Source: Patagioenas fasciata (taxonomy: Eukaryota; Chordata; Aves; Columbiformes; Columbidae). From it: a stretch of 64,000 bases of DNA. The position numbers were made by a program, and so were the translations under genes. Within the stretch, counting starts at the first letter, position 1. The number at the start of each line of letters is the position of its first letter. The notes below the pieces were generated by a model. That model did no database searches. It saw only the letters and a list, made by a program, of their open reading frames with translations, and was not told where the DNA came from. Shown here piece after piece: positions 52,501 to 62,847 of the stretch. The stretch lies in assembly GCF_037038585.1 (NCBI RefSeq), contig NC_092524.1, forward strand, positions 44,149,001-44,213,000, given 5' to 3'.

Positions 52501-55408
52501 CATTCTCTGCTCCTTGCTTGCCTTGTAATTGCATTAGGGGCACTCAGTGAAACACTCTGGCACAGCTAAAAGACAAGTCCATATACACAAATGCTATTGT
52601 GCTGTATTAAAGTGGAATTCACAGGCCAGAACAGTTTGTTGTTTGAGATGTGTTATTGTTGTGAAACCAAAGCAGAGAAGAAACACTCCCTGTAAGTGTG
52701 GGGTTTGAACCAATGCTTCCTTCAGCCTGTGCTGGAGGGTCTATCGGTACTGTTTCTCCATGGGTAAGAAGCAATTAACCTCAGCAGCTTTTAACATATT
52801 GATTTTTAAATACTCCAAAACAGCTCCATTTGGCAGTGTTTTTCCTCCTTTGCTTTTTGGGACATGTAACAATGAAGAATTCACTCTAAATGAGAATCTC
52901 TCTCATCTCCACTATGTAAGAAATGTTTTTGTCGTGAGTTATTGCGGTAGGCCAGCAGAGATTTCCTGCTCCCTGTATTTGGCTCTCTTCAGTGACATAT
53001 AACTCAAACAAGCGTGAGGCTCCTTGTTGCACCCTGCAACTGAAGTTACAAACAGTAGAATCTGCTTAGCTGCGTCATTTGTTACCTTCCCACAACACTA
53101 GTTCAGTCTGTATTTAACAGAAGGCTCTTTTTGCTCTCCTCTCACATTGTTTGATACTACATAACCTCTTGGCCAGGAAGCATCTGCTTAGTAAGACTCC
53201 CTGCTGGTTTTCTTCGGAGTTATTTGTGGCAGGGGTTGTGACTGATCACAAAATGAATTCCCTGTGGGGTGGTCAAACAAGTAGTGGGACCAAACTCAAG
53301 TGGTCTCCAGGAGATGAGTAGCTTAAGCTACAGCGTGATGTGTACATTATTGTTGGCATGAAAGTGTACCTCTCATTACTGCACTGACTCTGCACACATC
53401 TCACTTTCTTGTTGTTACACATACAGGTTACATGCATGCAGCTCCAAACATGTATCTCAGAGGTGGGACTACTGGGTAATTAAAGGTACCTTCTTAATTC
53501 TTTGAATGATTCCAGTGATCCAAGATCTGGGTTGATAACAATCCTTCTGTCTAAAGACAACTACAGTCTAGCTTATTCAAACTACTTCCCTTATACCCAG
53601 AAGACTCAGAAACAAGACAGAGCAAGAGCTACCTTTCCAGGCCAGTGCTTGATGAAGACTTGCTCATGATATGTGTTTTCACAGCAAGAGAAAAAGATGC
53701 CTTGGCAGAAAACATCTAGCCAGCTTTTGTTCATTTTTACAGCTCAAAGGGAAGTGGGACAGTCCCCGCAAATGCAAATATCTGTATGCATAAACTGTGT
53801 ATAAGATAATGTAGCATATGCATGTACAGCTGTATGAGGAAAACTACATATAGACTTCCTAGAATTACCGTAGAACAGGCTACAGAGGCATAGCTTTTAT
53901 TCTCTCACAAGTGTTAGTAGGGGTATAATTCTAGTTTTGAGCCAAATGAGTTTGTGACAATTGATTTAGCCTGGCTGTTGCTACAAAACTTCATAATAAC
54001 AGAGTACATTGTAGAACCAGTAAAATAGGTCATAATTAAGTAAGAACTCTTTATTATATTTATGTATAAACAACTTATTTGTATTCATAGTGGATTGTCT
54101 CCACAAATCTATTCTTGTCTCAGAGCCAAATAGAAATTTAATGTCATTGTTATGTTTAGGTGAACATCACACTCTCATATTCCCCTCTGTTTGGCCTTGA
54201 ATAAAAATCAGAGCAACAGTAATATAAATGGTATGAAAGTAGTCATGAACAGTAGCCCATCTGTACTGGACAGAATTCTACAAATCAATTAGATGGTCAT
54301 AAAAAGCTAAACAGATGTGGATGAATCAACTGTGGAAATAAAATTGATTGAACTCTTACGCTTATTGTTCATGTATAACCCTTTTTAATAACCAAGATGG
54401 GTAAATTACACTAATTAACCTTTAAAAATTTAGATGATTTCTAAATAATAGCTTCAAACAATGCCTATTCTTTTCATTGTTACTTCTAAGTGTTTTGTTC
54501 ATGACAAAGCAGTTTCATTAGAAGATCTGCAGGGGTAGTTGCTTAAATGTGCTTTTTCTTTTTTCTTATTTCTCTATCATTAGACTTTCTACAGTACACA
54601 TACTCTTACCTCTCCCCCATCTGGTAGCCCTTGAAGTCAGGAGAACTCCAATCCCTATATCCTAGGAAGCAATGACAAGAAAACTCATCTCCTGGAGACC
54701 ACTTGAGTTTGGTCCCACTACTCATGGGTCAGATAGATTATCCATCAGGAGAGCAAATCCTATCCCTAGCCATAAGGATGCCAGCAACGCTGGCAGCAAA
54801 GGCAATGTGTTCCCCAACGTTTCTGGACAGGACACCTGGATCCTCAGCAACCCAAAGTAGTTTTCAGCCAATTTATCCCATGCTTTGAGATAAAAGCGAT
54901 TGTGAGACAATTATTCAGGTTCACATTATAACACAAGTTAAATCAAGGTAGAGAGATTCTGACAGCTACGGGAAGCTGAAATAGTCAGCAGGTCTTCAGC
55001 AAGTTAGGAGAAATGCTTGTTTTTATGGGGGATGGGAAAAGTTGTCGGGAAGGGAAAATTTCTAGACACTCTTTTCCACTTCAAAGCCCTCTCCCCATGT
55101 TTTCAATTCAGGAGAGGATGGTTCAGCATGTGTTGCTGTAGAATATCTTTTGTTTGTTCTCATTGTAAACTCATCGATCAAAAACATATTTTTATTCAGT
55201 ATTTTGACTATTTCTCCTTCAAATAATCAATCTTTGGCATTCTGGGGTTAAAATTTCTCAGTGGTGTTTTTAGGCCTAATTAAAACAAAAGAGACAACTT
55301 ATGGTGTATTAAAAAAAAAAAAAAACACAACAAACCAGCACTGATCACAATATATTGGGTGGAATGGTGAATGGTTAGAGTTTCCTAAATTACTAATATT
55401 ACCTGCTG

Positions 55409-55470
55409 ATACGAGGGCTGTTCAAAAGGGCACTTCACTTTTGGGTTTATTTATTAAAAATGTGCACTCA
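55409..55470. mobile_element. Possible single mariner-type terminus
   Basis: The bases TACGAGGGCTGTTCAAAAGG at about 55,410 resemble the terminal inverted repeat of vertebrate mariner-like elements (TACGAGGG.. GTTCAAAAAG). I could not find a matching inverted end or transposase sequence downstream. It is either a solo end fragment or a chance match. Confidence 0.3.
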
Positions 55471-58400
55471 GCTGTAAGAAATTAGCCTCCTAGAGATGAA
55501 TCACTCCCTACTTAGGGGAGCTTGAAGCAAAGAAACCGATCATGCATATATTGCAGAACTGCACAGTAACACAAGCTCCAGTGTTTTCTACATCTCTCAT
55601 GCAAGGTACTAATCAGCAATGTGAAGCATTCCTAAGGGACACAAATATTCTTGGCTTAAAAGTTATGCTCTTAGACATCTTCCTCAGATAATTAATGTCA
55701 AATTTACAGTGCTGTAGGATATTTTTTCTTCTTGTAACTGGAAGCCATTAATAACTGAGGTGAAGTGTGAGGCAAAGGCTATCGGACTTCAGCAAAAGCT
55801 TGAAAGATCTCTACATCAGCTCTCAGGTAAGCAGAGATAAGAAGACATAACACTTCGTTTTATCTGTGAAATTTTATGGATTGCATCTGGGGTATGAGTC
55901 TGTCTTGACTTCTTGCAATGGAAGTCAGGCTATCCTTTCAATGGTTGGTTGGCTACAGAGATTTTAAGCATTTCCTTCAAAATATGCACCTTGAAAACAT
56001 CAGGGCAGAACAGATGCAGCTCAGGTAAGAGCCTTGGCAGACTGGTATGCTTTGCAATCTCTCTCCAGCAGGTCATAATGCGGTCATTCTCTCTTTTCCT
56101 GCCAGTTTACAACATAATAAGCTTTTTAGTGCTGATAACATGGAATTAATTAATACATTAGTACATTAGAACAATGGTAAACCCATTCTAGCTAAGTTAA
56201 TTAAGGAATGCCATTCCTAATTACCTGCAATTTTAATATATATAGACTGGACATACGTGGGAAAGGTTCACAGAATTTCACCCGAACCTTGTGATGTATC
56301 ATTCTGCAATGAGTTGCAGTTATGTTCAGTACAAGAGTTCCTCAACAGGGAAGCCTTCTATACAAAATTGCTGCTGTGTAACCCAAATCGAGGTGTTTTT
56401 TATCTACTAGCAAGTTAGGGGTTCACACTGTCCTAAGATAATTGCTTTTCTTACTCCTGTGTGACTACAGTAACAAATCCCAGAATCCAGCTATGGCACT
56501 TGGGTGAGATGTACGTCATTGTGATTTCCCCTACTGACTAAGGGGGGAGTGGGTATTGGTGCTGGGACTTCCTCTTGAATGTTCACATGCTGAAGGTGAG
56601 TTAGACTTTTAATAAACAGCACACTTGCTTGTGAGCCTAAATTAATGAAGAATCTGCCCTGTTTATCACTTTTATAGCAGTGTGCTTGCTCGTGGACTGA
56701 TACAGCATCTTACAAGAAAACCAGAGGCAAGTTTTCTTGAATTGCTTCCAAATGGAAGAGCTCTGGACTGACAGCCAGACAGAATGTTTGTTGCTGCACA
56801 ACAGCTGTTCTCGCCACGCTGCAGACATGCTGCAGGCAGTAGAGGTGTTTCCACAAACGCGCTAATGTCCTTCCACAGGCAAACCTTTAACATCAGTGGG
56901 ATTATGTATGCTGGAGCATGGTGAACTGGATCACACAAGCGACCTACAAAAATGCTTCTGTATAGTTTTACCTGTTCAGTAAATTCTTCTTTGGGGTGAA
57001 CTTGCACATCTAAACAACTCCTTTGTCCAGTTCAGATTCAAACGTGACCTTTTGCGAGCAGCAGTCACAGCAGTGCTTCCCATTACACAGGCTTCTGGAT
57101 GCCAGGAGTGGCCTGAGGGGAAAACATTCTGAGGAAAGGTATCCTCAGCATTACCTTGTACTGCTAGCTCTAGCCGGTACTGCAGAAGGAAATGATGATG
57201 TTTAACAAAGACATAAAGTTCTCCAGAATGCTTTGGTGTGTCCTTTTGGAGGAAAGGGAATGTAGATAAGCACAGCAGTAAACAGCTCTTGGTCAAGGTA
57301 TTGAGACACACCAACAGGATAATAAACACTTTCTCTGCTTTTGCTTCATTTGTGGTTGTCTTTCAGATTTCTTCAGCTACTGCAGCCCCACCTATCCACA
57401 AGCACTGTAGTGTTTCATGTGCAGAAGAAAAACAGCATAATAGGTAGTTTCAATTAATGGATACTGTACAAGGTCTATTCTGCATTCCCTTTATTAGGGG
57501 GTTGTGGGGGATTGGATTAGCTCATCTTTTTCTGCAGAAAGTCCTTACAGTGGAAGTTAGATGTATAATAGAAGGCAAAGCCCAAAGAGACAACAGGCAA
57601 GCAAGGATAAACTGGTAATGTCCTGTAGTGTCCTGTTCCCCCACCCACCTTGCATAAGTGTCATATAGCAGAGGAAGAGAAACAGATTCCAACATCTTGG
57701 CAGTCCTCTGAAATCTGCAACTACTTTTAACATGCAACTCACAGCAGAGAGTATCTTTCCCATGAATTTTTATAGGACAGGCACATTGGCAGTAAGCGTA
57801 CAAGGAATTAGCAACTTGAAATGAAAGAATGGCAAAGGTCTAATAACAAAGCAAGTTGAATACACTTGAAAAATGTCAAGGTATCTGAAGCATTTATTTG
57901 ATAAAGTATATAGGGCTAATAAATTATCATCCAGAGTACTTCTGCTGTTGTCTCCTTAGCTATTGTCTTGCTACAATGGATCTCCATTATGTTTTCAACC
58001 CTTAACTGCTATGTTGCTGCCATCTTGATAAAGAGAAGGAGAATCCCATGGCAAGAGATCTTTCAAGTAGCAGGCAATTCACTACAGAAAAAGCCACTTT
58101 GAAACTGCTAAAGCAGCCTTTTTGTAACCAGTCTCCCTTGAGGAAATCACCAGTCTTTGCAATTTATTCCAAGAACTGACCCCAGATAAGGACTGAAGTA
58201 CTAGTTTTTTTCTGTATAGATACATATGCATTTGTTTTAAAGTAAACTAACAACAAATAACTTAATATTAGACAAATCCTTCAGACTAGGTATCTGCCAC
58301 TGATTAATTTCTTCTAGGGCTTCACTCTAGAATTTTCTAGAGAAAACTGCATAGTGCAAATGTAGTAAACTTAACCAGCATGTCCCACCAGTACTGGAAT

Positions 58401-58788
58401 TACGATGCACATGACTAGAGAGGCTGCTGCTTTATAAAACCTAAATGCCTGTGGTCATGTTCCTTTCTGTTCCCAGTTGTAACAGCCACCTCCCACTACT
58501 CTTCCAAGTACTAATGTGTGAAACGTGTGATGCCAGGCTCAGTTATATCCGCACTTCACTATTTTGAACTAGGGCTCCTGGGATACAGTAAAACAAGAAG
58601 TTTTGTAGACAGCAAGTAAAGCTTATCTACTGGAGGTAAAAGTTGCAGCTCACTGTGCTGCTTCACCAAAATACTCCTCAGAATATGAGCTGTTAGGATT
58701 TTCAGCAATGACACCAGATAGTAAAAGTGGTCTGTGTATGATACTGTACTGATTTGTAGCATAAAATCCAAATAACAGTCTTACTTAC

Positions 58789-58980
58789 AGGCAGCTCATG
58801 GTCTTCAACTTCAAAAGTACCTCTTTGTATGCAATAGTGTATTTGAGGTACTCATGACTGCTTGCGTTAATCTCTTTCTGGGTGGACACAACATCTGAAC
58901 AAGTAAATATCACATGGTCGTCTTTCTTGGAGCTGGGACCAGAGCTCAAGCAGCTTTGTCTCCCACCTCCACTGGTTCGC
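58789..58980 (-). other. Candidate unannotated exon with open frame (not recognised)
   Basis: On the minus strand a 192-bp segment is bounded by a possible acceptor (cttctctaaag) and a strong donor (GTAAGTAAG). One frame is open across the whole segment. It gives about 63 residues including KKDDHVIFTCSDVVSTQKEI and then EYLKYTIAYKEVLLKL; in-frame stops lie just outside both splice sites. I do not recognise the protein. It lies about 870 bases beyond the MBIP polyadenylation signal, on the same strand, so it could be an alternative downstream MBIP exon, an exon of a separate long noncoding transcript, or chance. A frame of this length arises by chance fairly often. Confidence 0.3.
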
Positions 58981-59264
58981 CTTTAGAGAAGCATCAGGTA
59001 CAGCTGCTACAACAAATGTTAATCTAGCTAAGAACATGGAACCACAGAAAACTCCTCATATTCTTCACAGTGCAAGGCTGTGTCCAGTCAGTACTGTTCA
59101 TAATGCCTGTCACAGGGACTGATACAGGGACATTGATAGCATGACTGCTCTAAGCAGAGCAGTTAACATAAAAGACTCCCTCTGTAACAGCTGCTTTTCT
59201 CCTAAACTGGAATAAAGACAGAGACAATAAATAAAGAACTGGAATAAATAGAAAACGGTTTATT

Positions 59265-59281
59265 AAAAAAAAAAAAAAAAA
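59265..59281 (+). repeat. A-tract preceded by several AATAAA hexamers
   Basis: Seventeen A follow a 60-base stretch holding three AATAAA hexamers on the plus strand. This looks like a retroposed transcript 3' end, but the sequence to its left has no recognisable plus-strand coding remnant, and no target duplication was seen. Confidence 0.6.
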
Positions 59282-59685
59282 TCACACTGGTATGTGGCTA
59301 AAGGTCTCACTTTAAACTTAAACTACGTACCCAGCATCCATGCTTCAGGAGTCAGGTAAGAATGCGTATGGAAGGAAGAGAAGCAGGTGCCTGCTGGCAT
59401 CTTCCTCAAAACCACCCCCTGAGTGATCTTTAGAATATAATAAGTTTTGTTAGCAGGGTATGAAGTTTGAATTCCTACAGGACACCAAGAAAGCAAAGAA
59501 CAGGTTTTTCTACGCATACAGGAGTTCTATAACCATCATTCAAACAGAAATGCAATTTGCTGCATTTCTAACAGCTGTGAAAACAGTGACAAATATGGAA
59601 AAAAATGCAGGTAAACATGCATACTGCAAGATTTTTTGTAATTTTTTTTTTCCAAAGAAAATTTCCTTATGAGGAAGTAATTAAA

Positions 59686-59691
59686 TTTATT
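59686..59691 (-). terminator. MBIP: Polyadenylation signal AATAAA for MBIP
   Basis: Canonical AATAAA on the minus strand, 385 bases downstream of the MBIP stop codon. It is the first such hexamer met after the stop. Cleavage would be expected 10-30 bases further on, near 59,660-59,675. The sequence just beyond contains A- and T-rich runs but no strong GU-rich element that I can point to. The exact cleavage site needs transcript data. Confidence 0.65.
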
Positions 59692-60076
59692 TCACAAGTC
59701 TATGTAAGCTACTTACATGAAAGCATTCAAAAGATGACCCTTTTGTATACTCAGTCATCAAGAATTACATGTGAAATGTAGCTTTTGTATGAAGGTTAAG
59801 ACTTTCCACATACAAACAATGCTGCAATCCTCCTTTACAACAGAAGGGAATGGATTATTAGAATGCTATTCCTAAAACATTCTTCATTTTTAAGTAACTA
59901 TTTAAGTAATAACACTGTTTCTAAACAAGTTCTTCTGAAAGCAAGCTTCCAAGACCATCCAAAAGGAGCTTATATTCATGCTTTGTTTTCACTGCTAAAT
60001 TCATCCCTGACAACCACCACTCAGGCCTATGGTTTAGGTATGTATAAAGCGCGATGAGGATCTGAAGAGCCTTTTT

Positions 60077-60187
60077 TTATCGAAGAAGTCGCTCAGCCTC
60101 CTTGGACTTGCTTTCTTTTGTTTTCCTCAGTAATGCCTGTTTTATAGCATTGATCTTTTCATCAAGTTCAGCCAATGAATAGTTCTG
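60077..60187 (-). CDS. MBIP: MBIP final coding exon (C-terminus, with stop)
   Basis: Last coding exon of the MAP3K12-binding inhibitory protein. MBIP is known as an inhibitor of the kinase MAP3K12 (DLK) and as a subunit of the ATAC histone acetyltransferase complex. Read on the minus strand, the exon opens after a ttttag acceptor and encodes 36 residues and a TAA stop. It begins QNYSLAELDEKINAIKQALL, which matches the conserved MBIP tail; this segment is predicted to be helical or coiled-coil. The residues after it (RKTKESKSKEAERLLR) are basic and charged and differ from what I recall of the human end, which is normal for the variable extreme C-terminus. The frame joins the preceding 39-bp exon without a shift. 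Identification is by family recognition from the sequence, not by a search. Confidence 0.93.
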   Translation of the reverse strand, partial: QNYSLAELDEKINAIKQALLRKTKESKSKEAERLLR

Positions 60188-60639
60188 CTAAAAGAACAAA
60201 ATAAAAACCACAATCATTTACATCTTGTAATTGCCAGAGAAGTGGCCTAGCACTTGATACTTGAGGTCACTGTATATCGCACCAAATGACAGAAATACTT
60301 TTGCAGAATTACCTGAATCTAGTCTATGGCTATTTAAACTTAAAAGAAAAATAATGTAAACTTAGAGGAAACTGACAGTCCTAATCATGGATCAATATAT
60401 CCATACTATTTCCATTAGATGCTTGTTTAATCCATTCATTTAAATAAATAAATAATAAAAAAATAAAAATCCTTCAATGTTAAAACACTAGATTAGACTA
60501 TCTAGATCTTCTATAACCCAGCTTTACAACTGAAGGTGTTTTTCCCTGTTACCCAACATCAATCTCCTCTGTGCCCACTTAACCTGACAATTTTTTTGAT
60601 CACTTCTTACACAAAGAACTAGTCATCATCCTTTTTATA

Positions 60640-60850
60640 AAAAATATTTCACCCTATGAAGGATTTTTTCCTGATGTAAACAAGCCTACTTCCTTGAGTC
60701 TCAGATGGCCCACATCCCGTTCTCAGCATTCTCCTCAGTCCATGTGTCTCCCAGCAGTACAGCTGGCAGCAGATAGCGTTCCAGCTACAGTCTCACTTGC
60801 ACTGACGAGAGTCTAAGGTACACTGTTAATGCATTCCCTTAGGTGACGGT
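60640..60850 (-). mobile_element. Possible ancient CR1 remnant in an MBIP intron
   Basis: The plus strand reads AAACAAGCCTACTTCCTTGA and later TTCCAGCTACAGTCTCACTT. These lie in the order and at roughly the spacing of two blocks of the CR1 C-terminal coding region on the minus strand; the second block corresponds to the 'CCAGATG.GGTCTCACCAG' area of the younger copy at 24.95 kb. Divergence is high and the intervening sequence is hard to align by eye, so this is a tentative call. Confidence 0.35.
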
Positions 60851-60964
60851 GGTGTGAAAACAGTGAGTCTTGCTGACTTTAGTTAATATGTGCTATATTG
60901 TCAGGCCTTTATGCAACACTTTTGCCGAGCCACCCGTTTCTACTTTGTCTCTTCATAAACTGAT

Positions 60965-61013
60965 TAAGCAAACAAAACAACTACAACAAAAACCACAACA
61001 AACCACAAAAGAA
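60965..61013 (+). repeat. A/C-rich tract in an MBIP intron
   Basis: Imperfect CAAA/ACAAC units over about 50 bases. On the transcribed (minus) strand this is a T/G-rich stretch well inside the intron, some 270 bases from the 39-bp exon. Confidence 0.75.
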
Positions 61014-61283
61014 ACTGAGAAGTCATTCCTAGGAGGCTGATCAGAATTCACAAATTGCTTGCTACCTCTAGCTTGATTTACATCATTACAGATTTATTTA
61101 CAGACTCTTAGAGACTCATTTCATTGCAATATCCATTAAATTTCTTTCTCTTTTCCACCCTTTCTTCACCAGCAAGTTATCCAGCTATTTCTGAGAAGTT
61201 ACATATTTGCTTTGTAGAACTTCTGAATACTTTTCACTCAAAGCATCACAAACTTAAGGTAAGCAAAAGTTAACAGCACTTAC

Positions 61284-61322
61284 ATGGCGAGGCTGAACTT
61301 TTCTCCTCTTGCCAGAACAGCT
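61284..61322 (-). CDS. MBIP: MBIP penultimate coding exon (39 bp)
   Basis: A 13-codon exon on the minus strand encoding SCSGKRRKVQPRH. The run GKRRKVQP is a basic cluster present in vertebrate MBIP and looks like a nuclear localisation type signal. The acceptor is ctttag and the donor is GTAAGT. With these boundaries the exon is an exact multiple of three and joins both neighbours in phase: FQSV from upstream, then this exon, then QNYSL downstream. An alternative acceptor two bases further in would break the frame, so the 39-bp form is chosen. The exon is too short to be found by open-frame length; it was located from the expected protein sequence and its splice sites. Confidence 0.9.
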
Positions 61323-62507
61323 CTAAAGAAAAGACATAACCAAAACAAATTTAATGTTGCATGGACAGAGGACCACAAGTAACTCTGTAACATAGACAAG
61401 TATTTAACAGACAGAAGAATAGTGACTGCCGTTCTATAGACTAATGAAATCTAAGTGTACTTTCGATCACAAGAAATACCATTACAGAGCAGTCAGAAGC
61501 TGTTGAAGCTTCTCCATATTTGGCAGCAAACAACTGTCAACTTAACTGAAGCTTCCTTTGGGCAAAACCAAGATCAACATCAGCATTTGAAACTATCAAT
61601 ATTTTTTCTCGCTAAAATTTTCCTGTATCCACACCAGTACTTGTGCAAAACTTTGTGCAAAAAGTTGCTAATAGCTGCACAATACTACCAATACTACTAT
61701 TGCTACCATAACAAGTTTTTTTTCCCAGATCCCCATTGTAGAGGAGATCCTAAAGTGCTTTCTGTGGAAATTTCAGATTATGAAAGCATATGTTTTAACT
61801 TCTAGTTTCCAACAATTTGAAGAAATAGCCTCACAAATAAAGGACTTAATTGGTCTCTGACACAAACAAAAAAATAAAACAAAAATGTATAATACCACTA
61901 CAGATTTTTAAATGCTGACCCTTCTTTGGCTGGTCTCAAGGGAGAAGATACAAATTAAAATATGATCAACAGTAAAAGGCATTCTTACCATTATGTGGGG
62001 AAAGAAGGAAGAGCAAGACAACAGACAAGAAGTTTCTATAGTTAAGCAGAGCCTGATGTAGTAACAACTAATGTTCTCCTTGTCCTAATTTTTGGTGAAT
62101 GAAGTATTAGGTTCACTACTCAGAATGAGAGAGAACTCTGTCTGAAAATTAGCAACAAATAAATCTAAGTCACAGAATTACAAAACAATTTTTAAAGGGT
62201 TTACTCTCATCCTATTGGAACAGTTATTTCACATAATTGATCTTTAGTAATCAGATCATGTACAGAAGCCAAAAGGATTTCAGCTAATTTAAGCCATTAC
62301 TGATTTGCATCGAGATCAAAACTTCAGTCAATCTTCTTGTCTTTAGAAACACTTCAGATTTTAAGGCAAAGTCGAGGCGGGAGAAATCCAACGTCTATAG
62401 TACATTTCTTACAAATAAATTAAGCTTGGGTGCCTGAAATTCCACCTCCTCCCCAACAAACACTATTTTTTTCTCAACAGAGAAATTAGGTAGAAAATAT
62501 GAACTTA

Positions 62508-62585
62508 CGGGTTGTTTCAAAAAGATGGACCCAATTTCAAAGCAGTAGTGATTTCAAATTGGGTCAATCTTTTTCAAACACCCTG
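62508..62585. mobile_element. Mariner-type palindromic MITE in an MBIP intron
   Basis: A 78-bp near-palindrome bounded on both sides by TA (62,506-62,507 and 62,586-62,587), the target duplication used by Tc1/mariner elements. Pairing the two halves end to end gives 32 matches out of 39 positions. The tips read CGGGTTGTTTCAAAAAGATG on the left and, on the opposite strand, CAGGGTGTTTGAAAAAGATT. These tips resemble mariner terminal inverted repeats, and in my recollection those of the chicken GalluHop/Mariner1 family. No transposase sequence is present; the two ends are joined almost directly, so this is a non-autonomous deletion derivative. The differences between the arms suggest that it is not very recent. 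Confidence 0.8.
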
Positions 62586-62749
62586 TATACAGATGGTCCA
62601 CATTAAATGTAACCATTACACAAAGCCACAGTTGTCTACCAAGTGTCTGCCATCTAACTCCTTAGGTTTTTCCCTCTACATCAAAGATTTAAGCACAAAA
62701 GTCCCGAATGCATTTAGGTATGCTAAAAGAAGCTGAGAGAATTTCTTAC

Positions 62750-62847
62750 TACGGATTGAAAATATTCAGGAGACAGTCCTTCCAGCTCAAGGATCTTATC
62801 TTCAAGCTTCTTAATTCTCTGATAAATGTCTCTTGGTACAGGACCAC
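62750..62847 (-). CDS. MBIP: MBIP coding exon (third from last)
   Basis: A 98-bp exon on the minus strand. It opens with the last two bases of a split codon and then gives 32 codons, including GPVPRDIYQRIKKLEDKILE and then LEGLSPEYFQSV. The IYQRIKKLEDKILELEG stretch has leucine/isoleucine spacing that suggests a short coiled coil, and it is the best conserved block of MBIP known to me. The acceptor is tatatag and the donor after the GTA codon is GTAAGA. The open frame runs on into intron sequence on both sides, so the boundaries rest on splice consensus and on joining in phase to the 39-bp exon. The preceding exon is not in the window. Confidence 0.93.

Larger units (their letters stand above)
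46301..59659. other. Intergenic, downstream of MBIP, no gene recognised
   Basis: The stretch 46.3-48.3 kb is very AT-rich and free of recognisable repeats. From 50 kb on, composition is mixed. Several minus-strand frames of 60-120 codons occur between 56.6 and 58.8 kb, but none has a recognisable domain and they overlap one another in different frames. A possible mariner end lies at 55.41 kb, the candidate exon at 58.79 kb and the A-tract at 59.27 kb. In human the side of MBIP away from NKX2-1 is gene-poor for several hundred kilobases; the emptiness here agrees with that. Confidence 0.7.

Noticed and set aside
56672..57329. Two long minus-strand frames (111 and 117 codons) before the MBIP end
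   Set aside because: They overlap in different frames, have no recognisable domain, and I could not join them to the candidate exon at 58.79 kb in a convincing way. A noncoding transcript remains possible but is not supported here.
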